This document shows positions 37,254 to 47,718 of a stretch of DNA of 64,000 nt, in pieces. The notes beneath the pieces were generated by a model. The model was not told the origin of the DNA and ran no database searches. It was given only the letters and a program-made list of their open reading frames with translations. Position 1 is the first letter of the stretch. Every line of letters begins with the position of its first letter. Origin of the DNA: Guadua angustifolia (taxonomy: Eukaryota; Streptophyta; Magnoliopsida; Poales; Poaceae); contig JAYEVE010001380.1 of the NCBI GenBank assembly GCA_036346375.1, positions 62,001 to 126,000 on the forward strand. The letters run 5' to 3'. The position numbers and the translations under genes are program-made.

Positions 37254-37280
37254 ACCAACACCACCTATACCCTGCAGGCC
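37254..37280 (-). pseudogene. UBA5: UBA5 fragment, 5' part of the split exon
   Basis: Reads GGT ATA GGT GGT GTT GGT on the minus strand (GIGGVG, the nucleotide-binding glycine motif). It continues at 25299 after the LTR unit. An acceptor-like CTCTGCAG lies just upstream. The first exon of UBA5 was not found further upstream. Confidence 0.75.
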
Positions 37281-37689
37281 TGCAGAGCATATATCAATGG
37301 ATCAAGACCATTTCTTCCCTGAGATAAAATTCCACATATTTGTGTGGTAACTGAAGGTTTTCACTTATGAATTTCCCACTTGAACAAAATGCAAAAATGC
37401 ATCCATTTTACATTTCTTTCATAGAGCTTAAAATTGCATGAGCATGTGCTTGTGTGAGATAGCATTTGAATTTGGTGCAGAAATAACATCGAGAAACCAA
37501 ACAAAACCATTGTTTGTCATGCCAATTTAATCAAGAATTAGTGAGAGGACCCAACTATATTGTCATTGTCATATGTGTCACGGGATTACTGCACAACAAT
37601 TTACAAGCTACTAACACCAAACCACAAGCGGGCTTTAAACCTTGGTAGGAAGCCACATCACACGCACTAAAAATTACGAAAAATATAAA

Positions 37690-38275
37690 ATTATACCCTA
37701 ACCTATTTGGGACAAAAGGAATTGTTGTTGTTGTGTATATAAAAAATTAGGAAGTAAAGGGAGGTGCTAGGCGGGATAGATACTGTGATCTGGTCTTTGG
37801 TATTTGGACGAGAGGCTTTTCTGCTTGAGGAACTCGTCGAGATCTTTTGGCTCGAGTGAAGGGCTCCAGCCGGGATCAAGTCGTAGTTCCATACGACGCG
37901 CACCACCGCCGCCACGTGCCACCAGCCACGTCCGAGGTGCGAAGCTGCGGTGGGGCTGCCGGAGACGGCGGAGCGAGCTGGCGGAGAGCCGGAGATCGGC
38001 GGCGGCGGCAGGAGCGGAGCTCTGGTGGTGGCGCGAGAGAGGCTGCTGGAGAGGCGGATCCGGGAGCTGCAGCGGCAGCGATGGCGGAGATGGTGGTTAT
38101 GGATGGTGGCGAAGTCTTTGGGGTATGGGTCTGCGGGCCGGCCGGCCGACGGGATGGAGTCGGGACTCGGGAGAATGGAATCGTGACCGTGAGATGGTAG
38201 GCTGTGGGGGCCGCTCTGGTGGATCGGGAGTGGGGAAGATTAGGGAGTGGAAGGGTTTAGGGTTTCCTACCTTTT
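37690..38275. other. GC-rich exon-like block in CACTA 1
   Basis: Open in several frames on both strands. A 225-aa plus frame is Gly/Arg/Trp-rich and looks like chance. On the minus strand, MELRLDPGWSPSLEPKDLDE followed by a hydrophilic stretch looks more protein-like, but matches nothing I know. It may be the first exon of a captured gene. Confidence 0.3.
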
Positions 38276-38309
38276 TCCCTAATGCCAATGGGCAGAACAG
38301 CAATGACGA

Positions 38310-38536
38310 CTTGGGCCATGAGCCGGATACCGATTTTAGTATTATCCGGTGCCAGTATCCGACCAAAATCTGGGTATTCTGGGTATCTGTTGTCCCGTAT
38401 CCGAAACAAAAGTATTCGGGTAATTACCCGTATCCGACCCGACAAAAAAATACCCGTATCCGTATCCGAATTTTTGAGTAAAATTTTAAATCGGATCGGA
38501 TCTGGTCGGTATTACTGACCCATTTTCACCCCTAGG
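38310..38536. mobile_element. hAT-like MITE remnant with TATCCG words
   Basis: The right end, reverse complemented, starts TAGGGGTGAAAATGGG. The interior has many TATCCG/CGGATA words in both orientations. The matching left end and a target duplication were not found, so it is probably truncated. Confidence 0.45.
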
Positions 38537-39270
38537 TGAGTCGACTTCTATGATTTTTGTGGGCAATATAGAATGAATTGAACGGCGAATTTTTGTGGCA
38601 TATTTTTGGTGCAAGTGGGAGTTCCATGATTTTTTCTTGGGTAATATAGAATGAAATCGAAGCGGTAATTTCTGTGGCAAGGTATCACTACAAGTGGGAG
38701 TATATCATGAAATTTTCTCCTTATTAGGAATAAATGCTCTCTTGAATTAGCGATAGAACCGAATAAGCGTGAACAAGCGGGGTGAGTCAACTTTATGAAT
38801 TTTCTATCTTGCAGAATGAATTCTAGTGGCGAATTTACATTGCATGTTAGAAGTGTAGCGAGGAGTCTTCGAGTAATTTTAGCTCATTAGGAGAACAAAG
38901 ACTAGCTTGAATAGGCTGATAGAGCAAAAGCGACATAGGCAGCGAGAGGGTGAGTCGACTTCTATGATTTTTTGGGTAATATAGAATGAATTCGAATGGC
39001 AATTTTTTGTGGCACATTTTTAGTGCAAGTGGGAGTTCTCTGTGAAATTTTTAGCTCATTCGGAGAACAAATACTCGACTGAATAGGCTAATAGAGACAA
39101 GCGGTGTACGCAAAAGGCGTGTCTTGACTTCCATGATTTTTCTTGGGTATCTGAGAATGAAATCAGTGGCGAATTTACGTGACAAGGTATCCTTGCAAGT
39201 GGGAGTCTATCATGAAATTTTCTCCTTATTCGGAGAATAAATGCTCTCTTGAAGTGGCGAAAATGGTGAC
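38535..39270. repeat. ~165-bp tandem array in CACTA 1, about 4.5 copies
   Basis: Starts at GGTGAGTCGACTTCTATGAT (38535; first copy short), near 38626, at 38780, 38949 and 39115. Shared blocks: ATATAGAATGAA, GGCGAATTT, GTGCAAGTGGGAGT, CTCATTxGGAGAACAAA and GAATAGGCTxATAGAG. It lies just inside the right subterminal region. Confidence 0.85.
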
Positions 39271-39716
39271 GCAGGCACGCCAAGCTTGTCTTGTCTTGTG
39301 GGGACGCCTTGATGATCTTGGGCGTGTGCCGATGATCTTGTCTTGTGACCATAGCCCACGTGATGGTGGCTGCAGAACATGGTGATCTTTGGGCGTGGCA
39401 TTGTCGCGATGATCTTGGGCGTGGTGTTGCGAGCTAGGCCTCATTGGGCCTGATCGCGATGCAATGTACCCAACATTGCCGACATTTAATCTATTTGCCA
39501 CACCTTTACCGTCAGACAGTTTGACCTAGAAAATGAGTATCGCCGACACATAGTGTGTCCCTACATATCAAAATAATTTCCAATGCACCATCTGACCCTA
39601 AAAGTATTATTACCGACAGTTAGTCCGTCACCAAGTTTTAGCGACAGATAGTTGGTCGGTAATTATGTATTATTGCCGACTGATGTCTGATGCTAATTTG
39701 GTGTCATGGTGTAGTG
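39270..39716. repeat. CACTA 1 right subterminal and terminal repeats
   Basis: 39270-39460 has short repeats of GATGATCTTGGGCGTG. 39470-39716 has TTGCCGACA, TTACCGTCAGACAG, TTACCGACAG and TAGCGACAGATAG words and ends TGGTGTAGTG. This mirrors 22794-23095. Confidence 0.85.
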
Positions 39717-41249
39717 ACTTTTCCTAGTCTTTTTACCAATCTCGCAGTTTGGAGAAAATATCAGATTGCTAGAAATAGCGTCATACTATTAAGGGGGTCT
39801 TGATGTTATCTTGATGTCATCTAAGGTCTAAAAGCTCAAAATTTATATACACAAACTCATGCATCAACGCATAATGGCTAAATGTTGAAATTCCATTATT
39901 ATTAAAGTAAATCCTTTGGAAGTCTGTTGCTTTCTGATTGCATGGTGGCTCGGTGCTCTTGGGCTAGTGGTATGCAGCCCCAGAGGCGATGTACAAAAAC
40001 CCGAGAAGGGTTTTTAGGGGACCAAGCAGGTGGTGCTCTGCACATGGTAGCCAGTGCTCTGGTGGTGGTAGCACCGGCCAAAAGCTTTGATGTAAAAACT
40101 CCAAGAAGTGCATTTTTGGGCATCAAGGTGATGCAGTGCTACCGCCTATTGTATCCTAGTGCTACGGGCTAAGCGGTAGCACCAGCCTAAAATGCCAGTG
40201 TAAAAAGTCGAGAAGGGTGTGTTTTTGGCATTGAGTTTGTCGGTGCTATCACCCATATTAGCCCGGTGCTACCGGGGTAGCGGTAGCACCGGCCTGAATG
40301 ACCGGTGCAAAAATTCCAGAGAGCACCTCTTTCGGTCGAGTAAATTAAAAAAAGGGGAGGCCCAGTGCTACCGGTACCAGTTAGGAGATAGCACCAGACC
40401 CACTGCTCAACAGCCTCTGGTAGTGCATTTAATGCTCTGCTCCAACTATTGGGTTGGAGCCCGGTGCTACCAGTCCTATATGGGCGGTAGCAACGAAAAA
40501 CTTGACTTGATCAAGATTTTGAGCTCAAATGGCTAGTTTTGGTGGTAGGGGTTATAAATACCCCCACACCAATATTCTACAATGTCTCTTGTTCCTTACT
40601 GATAATATTTGAGCACTAGCAAAGCCATCTCCTCTCTCTAGTGCATTCAATTCTCATTGTGCAAGTGAGAAGCAAATTTAACTGTTGCATTTAGTGTTGA
40701 GCCTTTAGACACTCAATTCGACCTGGAGCAAGCTTGAAGACATGTTACTCTTGGAGGTTGCCACCTCGTAGATGGCTTGGAGGTGAGTGGTATCGGTGAT
40801 CTTCTCAAGGAAGCTTGTGAGAAGACCCGATCGGTTGTGAAGGCTTGGAGCTCGCCTACCTGGAGTGGGGAAGAACTACCATGAGTGATCAAGGAAGGCT
40901 CAAGCGGGTGGAGCCAGTTTGAAGAAGTTCAAGTCATATCAACGTGGAGTAGGGGAGACCTGCAAGTCTCCGAGACCACAGGATAAATTATTGTGTTCAT
41001 TATTTGTGGTTTGCATTTCTTATTCTCTTGTGAAATTTACAATTCAAGTGATTTGAGAATTTTATTTAGTGTAGAATTGTACCTGTCTATACTTAAATTG
41101 TTGGAATATTTAGTGAACACTAGAAGTATTTAGTGTTAAATTGTTAAATTTGTAACTCTTGCTTAGTGATCTTGCAAATTGGGATTAGAGTAGAAAAATT
41201 TAGAAACCTCATATTCACTCCCCTCTAGTCAGTTATTCTTGATCCTACA
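39717..41249 (+). mobile_element. 3' LTR of Copia element A, second segment
   Basis: Resumes at ACTTTTCCTAGTCTTTTTACC (compare 13480 onward) and ends ATCCTACA, like the 5' LTR. It keeps the inverted-motif array (39917-40330) and the TATAAATACC box (about 40553). It is followed by GACAC, the target duplication. Confidence 0.95.
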
Positions 41250-41812
41250 GACACCACGCTCCCCACCTCCGCCATCCTCTTATCCTCTCTCCCCATTAAC
41301 CCCGTCAGCCACAACAGATGCCGCACCTTTTCAATCCAACTCCGGTGACCCCATCGATCGATGCACCTTCCTCTTGTCAGAATAGTGCAAATGGGCTTGG
41401 CCTAGGCTGGCACGGCATGAAGAGTAAATGGGCCATGCTTGGGCTCGCCGAAGGCGAGCCAGGCTAGCATAGCAGGAAGCGTAAATGGGCTGTGCCCTGG
41501 CTTGCCGAAGTTCAAGCTCCATTAATTTGGTTTTGGTGTTAATGACAAATCTAATATTGAGACTAATTATTTTGAAAATCATAATTTTGATTAGTCCTAA
41601 TTGTTAATTAATGACAATCCTTATATGAGACTAACTCTTTTATTGAGTATATCTTTGATTAATCTCATCTCATTAAAAATAGAAAACCCAAGGTATGCAC
41701 TCGTATTCATTTTATGATATCTTATTACATATTTACGACTCAAGTTATAGGATGAACTCTTCCATTGCTTATACATTAAATGATGTGCATTATCTTTCCA
41801 ACTCCAACCCAA
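41250..41812. other. Flank of Copia A plus fragments of unknown repeats
   Basis: 41250-41340 is CT-rich, like the left flank before 13286. 41385-41520 is GGGCC/TTGGGCTCGCC-rich with a short inverted repeat (GGCTCGCC ... GGCGAGCC). 41520-41690 has two pieces similar to the start of SIRE-type LTRs (TTGGTTTTGGTGTTAATGAC; GTTAATTAATGACAATCC ... GAGACTAA). No gene. Confidence 0.5.
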
Positions 41813-43322
41813 GGTAGCTCTTTCACAACTCCTGTGAGGTGAGCTACAAACCCTTCACAATCACAAAGTGGCCTTCCACAATCTCCTTTGGACAGGTCAC
41901 ACTTTACCACATCTAAGCTGTCTAGGATCACCGAGATCCAAGAGTAATAAACTTTGTACAAGCTCTGTCCCTTGGTTCACTCACAAAGAACACACTGCTA
42001 GACACTTTGCTTGGAGTTTTCACACCTAAAAGATTTAGAGTTTTGTGTATAAGGATGAAAAACAGACTCCTTTGAGAATGAGAGCTCTTTGAATGCTAAA
42101 ATGATAAGGAGTACATTAGAAACTTTGATAGATAGCTCAGGCAATGCTTATATAACAGTTCTGATGAAAAATAGCCGTTGTACCTACCAAAGGACCGTTG
42201 CACGTGTCAGAATGTCAATTTCGAACTTAATCACACGTTTACAGCAGACAAAATTATTAGTTCAGCGATACTGGTCATATATATGACGGACAAAAGAAAT
42301 CAGATGTTTTATGGCGGACAAAAAGATCAGTCCGTCATACATGTGAAGCGCAGCCATTTTTGTCCGTCATAGCAAACAATGCGAACCACATGTATGCCGG
42401 ACAAAATATTTTATGCATCATAGATGTATTCTTGATCAATTTGATTTGAGGATCAGATTTCAAACACAACCTTTGTTTAGATAAAGAGATTTTTGTTTTA
42501 ATCATTCTTGAACTTTGAAATACTCACATCAGTTTATTGTAGAGGAAATTCTCAAAAGGAGTATTAATTTGATCATGATTGCAAGAGAAAGAATACCTAA
42601 ATTTAGGTCATTGATTTTTGCATAAGAACTGAAAGTCTGGACAAAAACTTGAGTTTGAGAATGCACATGTATGACGGATGAAAGTTTTGTCCGTCATAGA
42701 TGGGCAACAGAGGATGTCTGAACGAGTGTGTGGCGGACAGAAAGTTTTGTCCGTCATAGACTTAGCAAACCAGATTCACTGAAGCTTTCGAAGAGGTTTT
42801 CATTACGTACTAAAAATGTGAATTAAGTTTTGAACTTATGAACAACCCAATGGATTTTGATGATGAATAGAATATAACGACCTCAGATGTTTGGCATATT
42901 GAATTAAAGGTTGAGATCAACTTAGGCTCGAATGTGACGGACATAGAAGAATAAAACTGAATATTAGTCCGTCAGCAAGTTTTAGCAAAGGGAGGTAAGG
43001 GTTTTGATTTAGATTCTCAGAAGTACTAAGATGTTCAACTCCAAGCATTATAGACATGTTTTTAGCCTTGAGAACCAAGCTACCCACTTGTGCAAAATCC
43101 CTCTTTATAGTACAGCCGAATGAAACTAACCTAGCTATTTGACTTGAATCAACTCCCAAGTCATAAACTAGGAATAAAATCCCTTAACCTTGTTTGTCCA
43201 CTTGTTCCTTCCATGATTTTAGTTCATGCTCTTTGTTACTTCAAGGATTATTAATTCAGTCATCATCACCAAAACTTATTTAATAAAACATGATAATTTT
43301 TAAGGGAGCCTAGGTGCTATCA
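41813..43322 (-). mobile_element. 3' LTR of Copia element B, truncated
   Basis: Minus strand, starts TGATAGCACCTAGG after the PPT and matches 54828 downwards. Homology ends at 41813 (GGTAGCTCTTTCAC); the partner goes on for 293 bp. It contains a dozen or so TGACGGACAAA / TTTGTCCGTCA motifs. Confidence 0.9.
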
Positions 43323-43337
43323 ATCTCCCCCTTTTTG
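43323..43337 (-). other. Polypurine tract of Copia element B
   Basis: The minus strand reads CAAAAAGGGGGAGAT directly before the LTR start. Confidence 0.9.
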
Positions 43338-43959
43338 GTGATTGATGACAATATACCTTTGCAATTAATAATTTCTCCATTATTCTGCAAAACAAAGTTA
43401 GTCTTGACAATATGTGGACAATATATGGACAGGAGTTTGTAGATATGTATGCTCCCCCTAAATGAGTCACGAGGATCAATTATTTGTAAATCGTATTTTG
43501 GACTATATTAGATCCTTAAAGCATTTAATAATAAAAAGAACTGAATTTTGGTTGGAGCATCATTGCCTACTATTTGTGAGTGAGGGATGATCAGAATATC
43601 CAAGTATATGCATAATAGCATTTAGATCAATAAAGCATAAACACCATTTGTTAATAGTACTAAAACATCCAGAGTGCAACTTTTGCACCACAAACAACTA
43701 TTACATGTACTGTTTAGCCAAGATAGAACCAACCAAGGGATTTAAGCCTACAGTCAAGATGGTCAGGATAGTTCTCCCCCTTTGGCATCAAAACCAAAAA
43801 GGGTTCCTATTTGCGTCTGGAGAAGGTCCTCTTGAACTGACCAAGAACAGAGCTTTTCCTTAGTGGAGACTCAACTTTCACATTATCACCATCATCATTT
43901 GATTCTTTTGGCTGACCTTGAGCTGGTTGAGTTGGTACTTGAGCCATCGCTTGATCATG

Positions 43960-46333
43960 CTAGCTTGGATAATTTGGATCTCCAGGTTGAAGGACTAAGG
44001 TATGAAAATCATGCTGAAGTTGATCTACGGAATTATTTAGACGATCTACTGTCATGGATAGGTCTTGTAGGTCTATATGATGTTGTTCGGCAAACTGTCC
44101 ATAATCATAAAAGCGATGTCGATATCTTCGAAAATATGCTTGGTCTTGACTGAGTCCCAACAGTTTACTTTCTACTAATGTACGTGCAGCTCCAATCTGA
44201 TTGATCAGGTGCTTGTGATTTGTGTCCATTTTCAGATTTATGTCATATAATCTATCTCTGATCAGGTTCTGGTTCGTGCTAGCTGTGTAACCCAGTTTCT
44301 TAAATCTCCAAATCTAGTAGAAGATTCATTTCTGAATTTGAGTTGCTCTTCATATTGTTTTCTCATCTGTTCTTGAGCTTGCTCATTATACTGTTGAAAG
44401 GCTCTCATCTGCTCTTCATGCCTCTGAACTGCTAACTGTTGATCATTCAGATGTGCAGTTTGAAAATTCCTTTGATCCGCATAATACTGTTGCTCAAAAG
44501 ATGTAAACCATGAAGGCTGAGAGTCAAAAGTATTTTCTGGTGCTGGATTAGATTTCTGCTGCATTTGCACGTGACATGAATGGACAGACTGATGTTGATA
44601 GTCAAATAAACTTTCCTAGCCAGGAAGGTGTTTCTGACATCATGATCAGGATGCATGGCTTGGGGTGGATAAGATGTTTGAACTTCTTGTGGCATTCCAG
44701 ATCCACCAGCCTCATAATCATGAACACCAGGTCTTAAACCTTGATTTTCCATAAACCTTGCTGCTGCAACAAGCTCTTGCAGCCTATTAAGTTGTTGTTC
44801 TTCAGTTACTAAGTTAGCAACTGAGGTTGACCTCATTGGTGTTGCTACTCTGTCTTGCCCTTTATCATTTCCAGTCTTGTTTTTGCTTCCACTATGAGCA
44901 CTAGACTTTTTACTCTTCATAGATTTGTTCAAGCTGTTATCATGCTGACTTTTTGCAGAAGATCCTTGTTTATAACTCTGGCTTGCATGCCTTGAAGCTT
45001 CTGAATTGTTATGAGAGTGATGACTTCCATAGCTTTGGTGATTATCATTAAGACTACCATGTGACTGATAATAGTCACTTCTACTATCATGAACTGAAAA
45101 GTGATGGCTTGAGCTGTTTTGATCAAATCTGTCTTCTGATTCATTTTCTGTTTCTTCATCTCCAGTTGATTCATATTCAAGAATTACTTCTTTACTTGGT
45201 CCACTTTCTTCTCTTTCCTCATCATCATGAATTTGTTCATCTTCTTCTTCAGGTTGATTAGCTTGTAATCCTTGAAGAAAACCAGTGATTCTCAGATTTT
45301 GTCCAGTTGACTTTTTCATGTTGTATTTCTTAGGAACACATTTAAACTCTCTATTTACTTCACTTTGAGTGACAATCCCTTGTGCCAACAGAACTTGGGC
45401 AATTTGTTGAGCAAAAGGCAGAGAGCTGCTCATCTTTCTGTAGATTGCCTCTTCCATTTCTCCAAAAATGTAATCCACTAGGTCAATTGGTTGCCTTGAC
45501 AATATTAGGTGCAATAACCAAGCTAGGGTTGGAGTCACACCTTCTCTGTAACCTGTCCTCGGATAAATAGTGCGTCTCAACACATGCAACATCACTTTTG
45601 CTTCTTCAGTTAAACATGATGCTCTATTTGGATTAAACTCAGGACTTGTGACATCTTTGTAAATGTGGCGAGATAATTGAAGATCGGGCATGTCACGGTT
45701 AATCTCCATCTTTGATGTGGGTACATTTTCTCAAAGACTCTGGTTCTGTTTACTAATGGGCTTGAAACACCAATAGCTGACTCAAACTGTGCAGCCCTTA
45801 TTTTTCTGATTTTTCCATTTATAGTGAACATAATGTGCTCTCTTTGTTTGTTCACTAGAAAGGATGCATAGACCTCTAGGGTTCTTGACACACTCCATGG
45901 TACCGTATTGTTTGATAGTAAATAGGCTAATCCAGGGGTAGAATTTATGCAGTCAAACAATCTGCTGGAACCAATAATAGAGTTAATTTGTCCCCAATCC
46001 ACATATTGATGATTTACCAAGACAGACGCTGTGTTTTTCTTTCCATCTAGCTTGTTCATATATCCATTAAAGATTGTGGAGTAAAGAGACAAATTTTTCA
46101 CCAAGAGCTGGTCTGGATGTTGGAAACCAGGATTTTTCACTTACTAATCTTATTGCTCTCAATTTTCTGCCACTTAGAGTAGACAGATCCTTACTACTCA
46201 GTAAATCCACTTCAGGGACCAAATCAGGATTCTCAGATGAAGAGTCACTATCAGGTTCATATTCACTGTCATATGAGGAGTTTGACTCTTCAATTTCTCT
46301 ATTCTTTCCTTTCATAGGATGTGAGGTAACCAC
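43960..46333 (-). pseudogene. Extra ORF downstream of pol in Copia element B (frameshifted)
   Basis: Minus strand, pieced from 46333-46067, 46140-45610, 45709-44447, 44570-44262 and 44229-43960. Order: an acidic Ser/Glu-rich start; a globular part with NLSLYSTIFNGYMNKLDGKK, LVNHQYVDWGQINSIIGSSR and a second helical part (LAWLLHLILSRQPIDLVDYI); an acidic, then Ser/His-rich linker; and a Gln-rich coiled coil (QQYNEQAQEQMRKQYEEQL). It resembles the 'putative plant transposon protein' type seen in element A. The role is unknown; it might be a structural or nucleic-acid-binding accessory protein. Only a few frame breaks separate it from an intact ~750-aa ORF. Confidence 0.65.
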
Positions 46334-47169
46334 TTTTACATTCTTTCTTCGGCACTATGATCATCTTGAATTATCTTGGGCCTTGAGGTTTTCTAGATAC
46401 TGATATTCCAGGAGACGATCCTGATACTTTTTGTTTCTGCCCTTTTACTTTATCAACAATTTTTCCAATCAAACCTCTTTTGTCAGGATTCTTGGACCCC
46501 ATTTGATTAATTCTGTTTTAGTTAGACCCAAATGCAGACCTTATCCAGGGCAAAACCTGACCTAGACAAAAACAAAATTGGTTTCTAAGTTCTAGTTCTA
46601 GGGTTTTGACAAGAGAACAGAAAGGTTCAGAATTCACTTACTGAGCCTTTAGATGAACTCTTTGCACAGGATGACCAGAAGACCACCGTTGCCAAAACTC
46701 AACTTGAGATTGCTTCGGTGAAGAGAAAGTGAAGATTTCTGGTCAAGAGAACTTGCGTAAAGAGTAAGAACAGAAATGGGAGATTTGATCGAAGGCAGTT
46801 ATGGCAGTGAAGGTGGGAGAGAGAGAAGTAAAAAGGGAGGTCTTGGGAAACAGGCGCCTTAAAGCAGGGTGGTTGAAAGGAACAGACGCCCTGGTAAAGA
46901 AATTGGTGGGACCCTTTTTGCGAAAAGCAATAAGAGTCACAACTTAGGGATCCCGAAATTCAGAATAAGTTAGCAAGGATAAGACCTATAGCATTTTCAT
47001 AAAATTGAATACTTTTTAGAAAACTGAGATAAGGAGAAAAGGTTTTGTGAATTAGATCAAACAACCCTTTTGAATTAGATGAGAATCAGATAGAAAACTT
47101 TTTCATAAGTCAGTCTTGATTCAATCAAGGGAGCAAAATAAACTCTTATTGATTACGGACCCAGAAGCA

Positions 47170-47255
47170 CGTTTATGACGGACAACCTCCCCCTTTTTTT
47201 TTGTCCGTCACACACATGCTTTACCCTTTCAAGGTTTGTCCGTCATCAATGGGCT
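47170..47255. promoter_or_regulatory. LTR-type inverted motifs in the pol-ORF2 spacer of element B
   Basis: TATGACGGACAAC, TTTGTCCGTCACA and GGTTTGTCCGTCATC occur together between the end of pol (47719) and the extra ORF (46333). Apart from the LTRs I saw this motif nowhere else in the element. Confidence 0.55.
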
Positions 47256-47718
47256 ATTCATTTCAAATTGAATCAATTTTTGACAAATAAGAAATTTTCT
47301 GAAATGAACAGATATAACTAAGATGAGTAAAGCACCAGTTGAAAACTAAGATTTTTTTGGAAGAATTAATACCTTTTTGGAAATGTTTGAGTCCATATTT
47401 ATCATGAGCATGAGTACTTACAACTTAAGCTCAATTTACAGACTCAAGTGCTGAATAGATACTGTTCATGAAATCTGTCACCAACATTTTGAAACAAAAG
47501 TTTTGACCTTAGGTGCTATGTTTTGAATAAGATAAGGAAGAAAGCATAGTAAAATAAAAATTTTCAAAAGCCTTCCTCCCCTTTTTTTTTGCTTTAATAT
47601 AGAAAATATATGAAAGTATTGATTTAACTATGAATCAGCACTTTTATTTACTTAATCACTTAGTGGGTATCAAGAGATGCATTGAAAGCAAACTTGCTCA
47701 CCCAAACTGTGACAAACA

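Larger units (their letters stand above)
22794..39716. mobile_element. CACTA transposon 1, 16.9 kb with inserts, non-autonomous
   Basis: The left end is CACTACACCACAGCACC. The right end, reverse complemented, is CACTACACCATGACACC. It is flanked by the 3-bp duplication ACT (22791-22793, 39717-39719). Removing it rejoins the Copia LTR exactly (AAGGACT then TTTCCTAGTC). Subterminal regions carry repeated CCGACAGACA-type words on both sides. No transposase (TNP2/TNPA-like) was recognised. Inside are captured UBA5 exons, an LTR-like solo unit with its own inserts, a GC-rich exon-like block and a tandem-repeat array. Without inserts it would be about 5 kb. Confidence 0.9.
13286..41249 (+). mobile_element. 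SIRE/Maximus-like Copia retrotransposon A (about 11 kb without inserts)
   Basis: Ordered parts on the plus strand: 5' LTR (13286-15017), PBS, gag, protease, a remnant of the pre-integrase domain, reverse transcriptase, RNase H, an extra ORF, PPT and 3' LTR (22602-22793 plus 39717-41249). The 3' LTR is split by a CACTA element. Flanks are GACAT (13281-13285) and GACAC (41250-41254), a 5-bp target duplication with one change. Over the first ~192 LTR positions I count about 11 differences between the LTRs, so the insertion is not recent. All reading frames are damaged and the integrase core is missing. Confidence 0.9.

Noticed and set aside
37804..38481. 225-aa plus-strand ORF
   Set aside because: Gly/Arg/Trp/Ser composition typical of a GC-rich antisense frame; the last third is hAT-like repeat sequence.
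22794..39716. CACTA transposase gene
   Set aside because: I looked for TNP2-like and TNPA-like motifs on both strands and found none; both CACTA elements are called non-autonomous.
43863..44153. 96-aa plus-strand ORF
   Set aside because: Antisense shadow of the coiled-coil end of the Copia B extra ORF.
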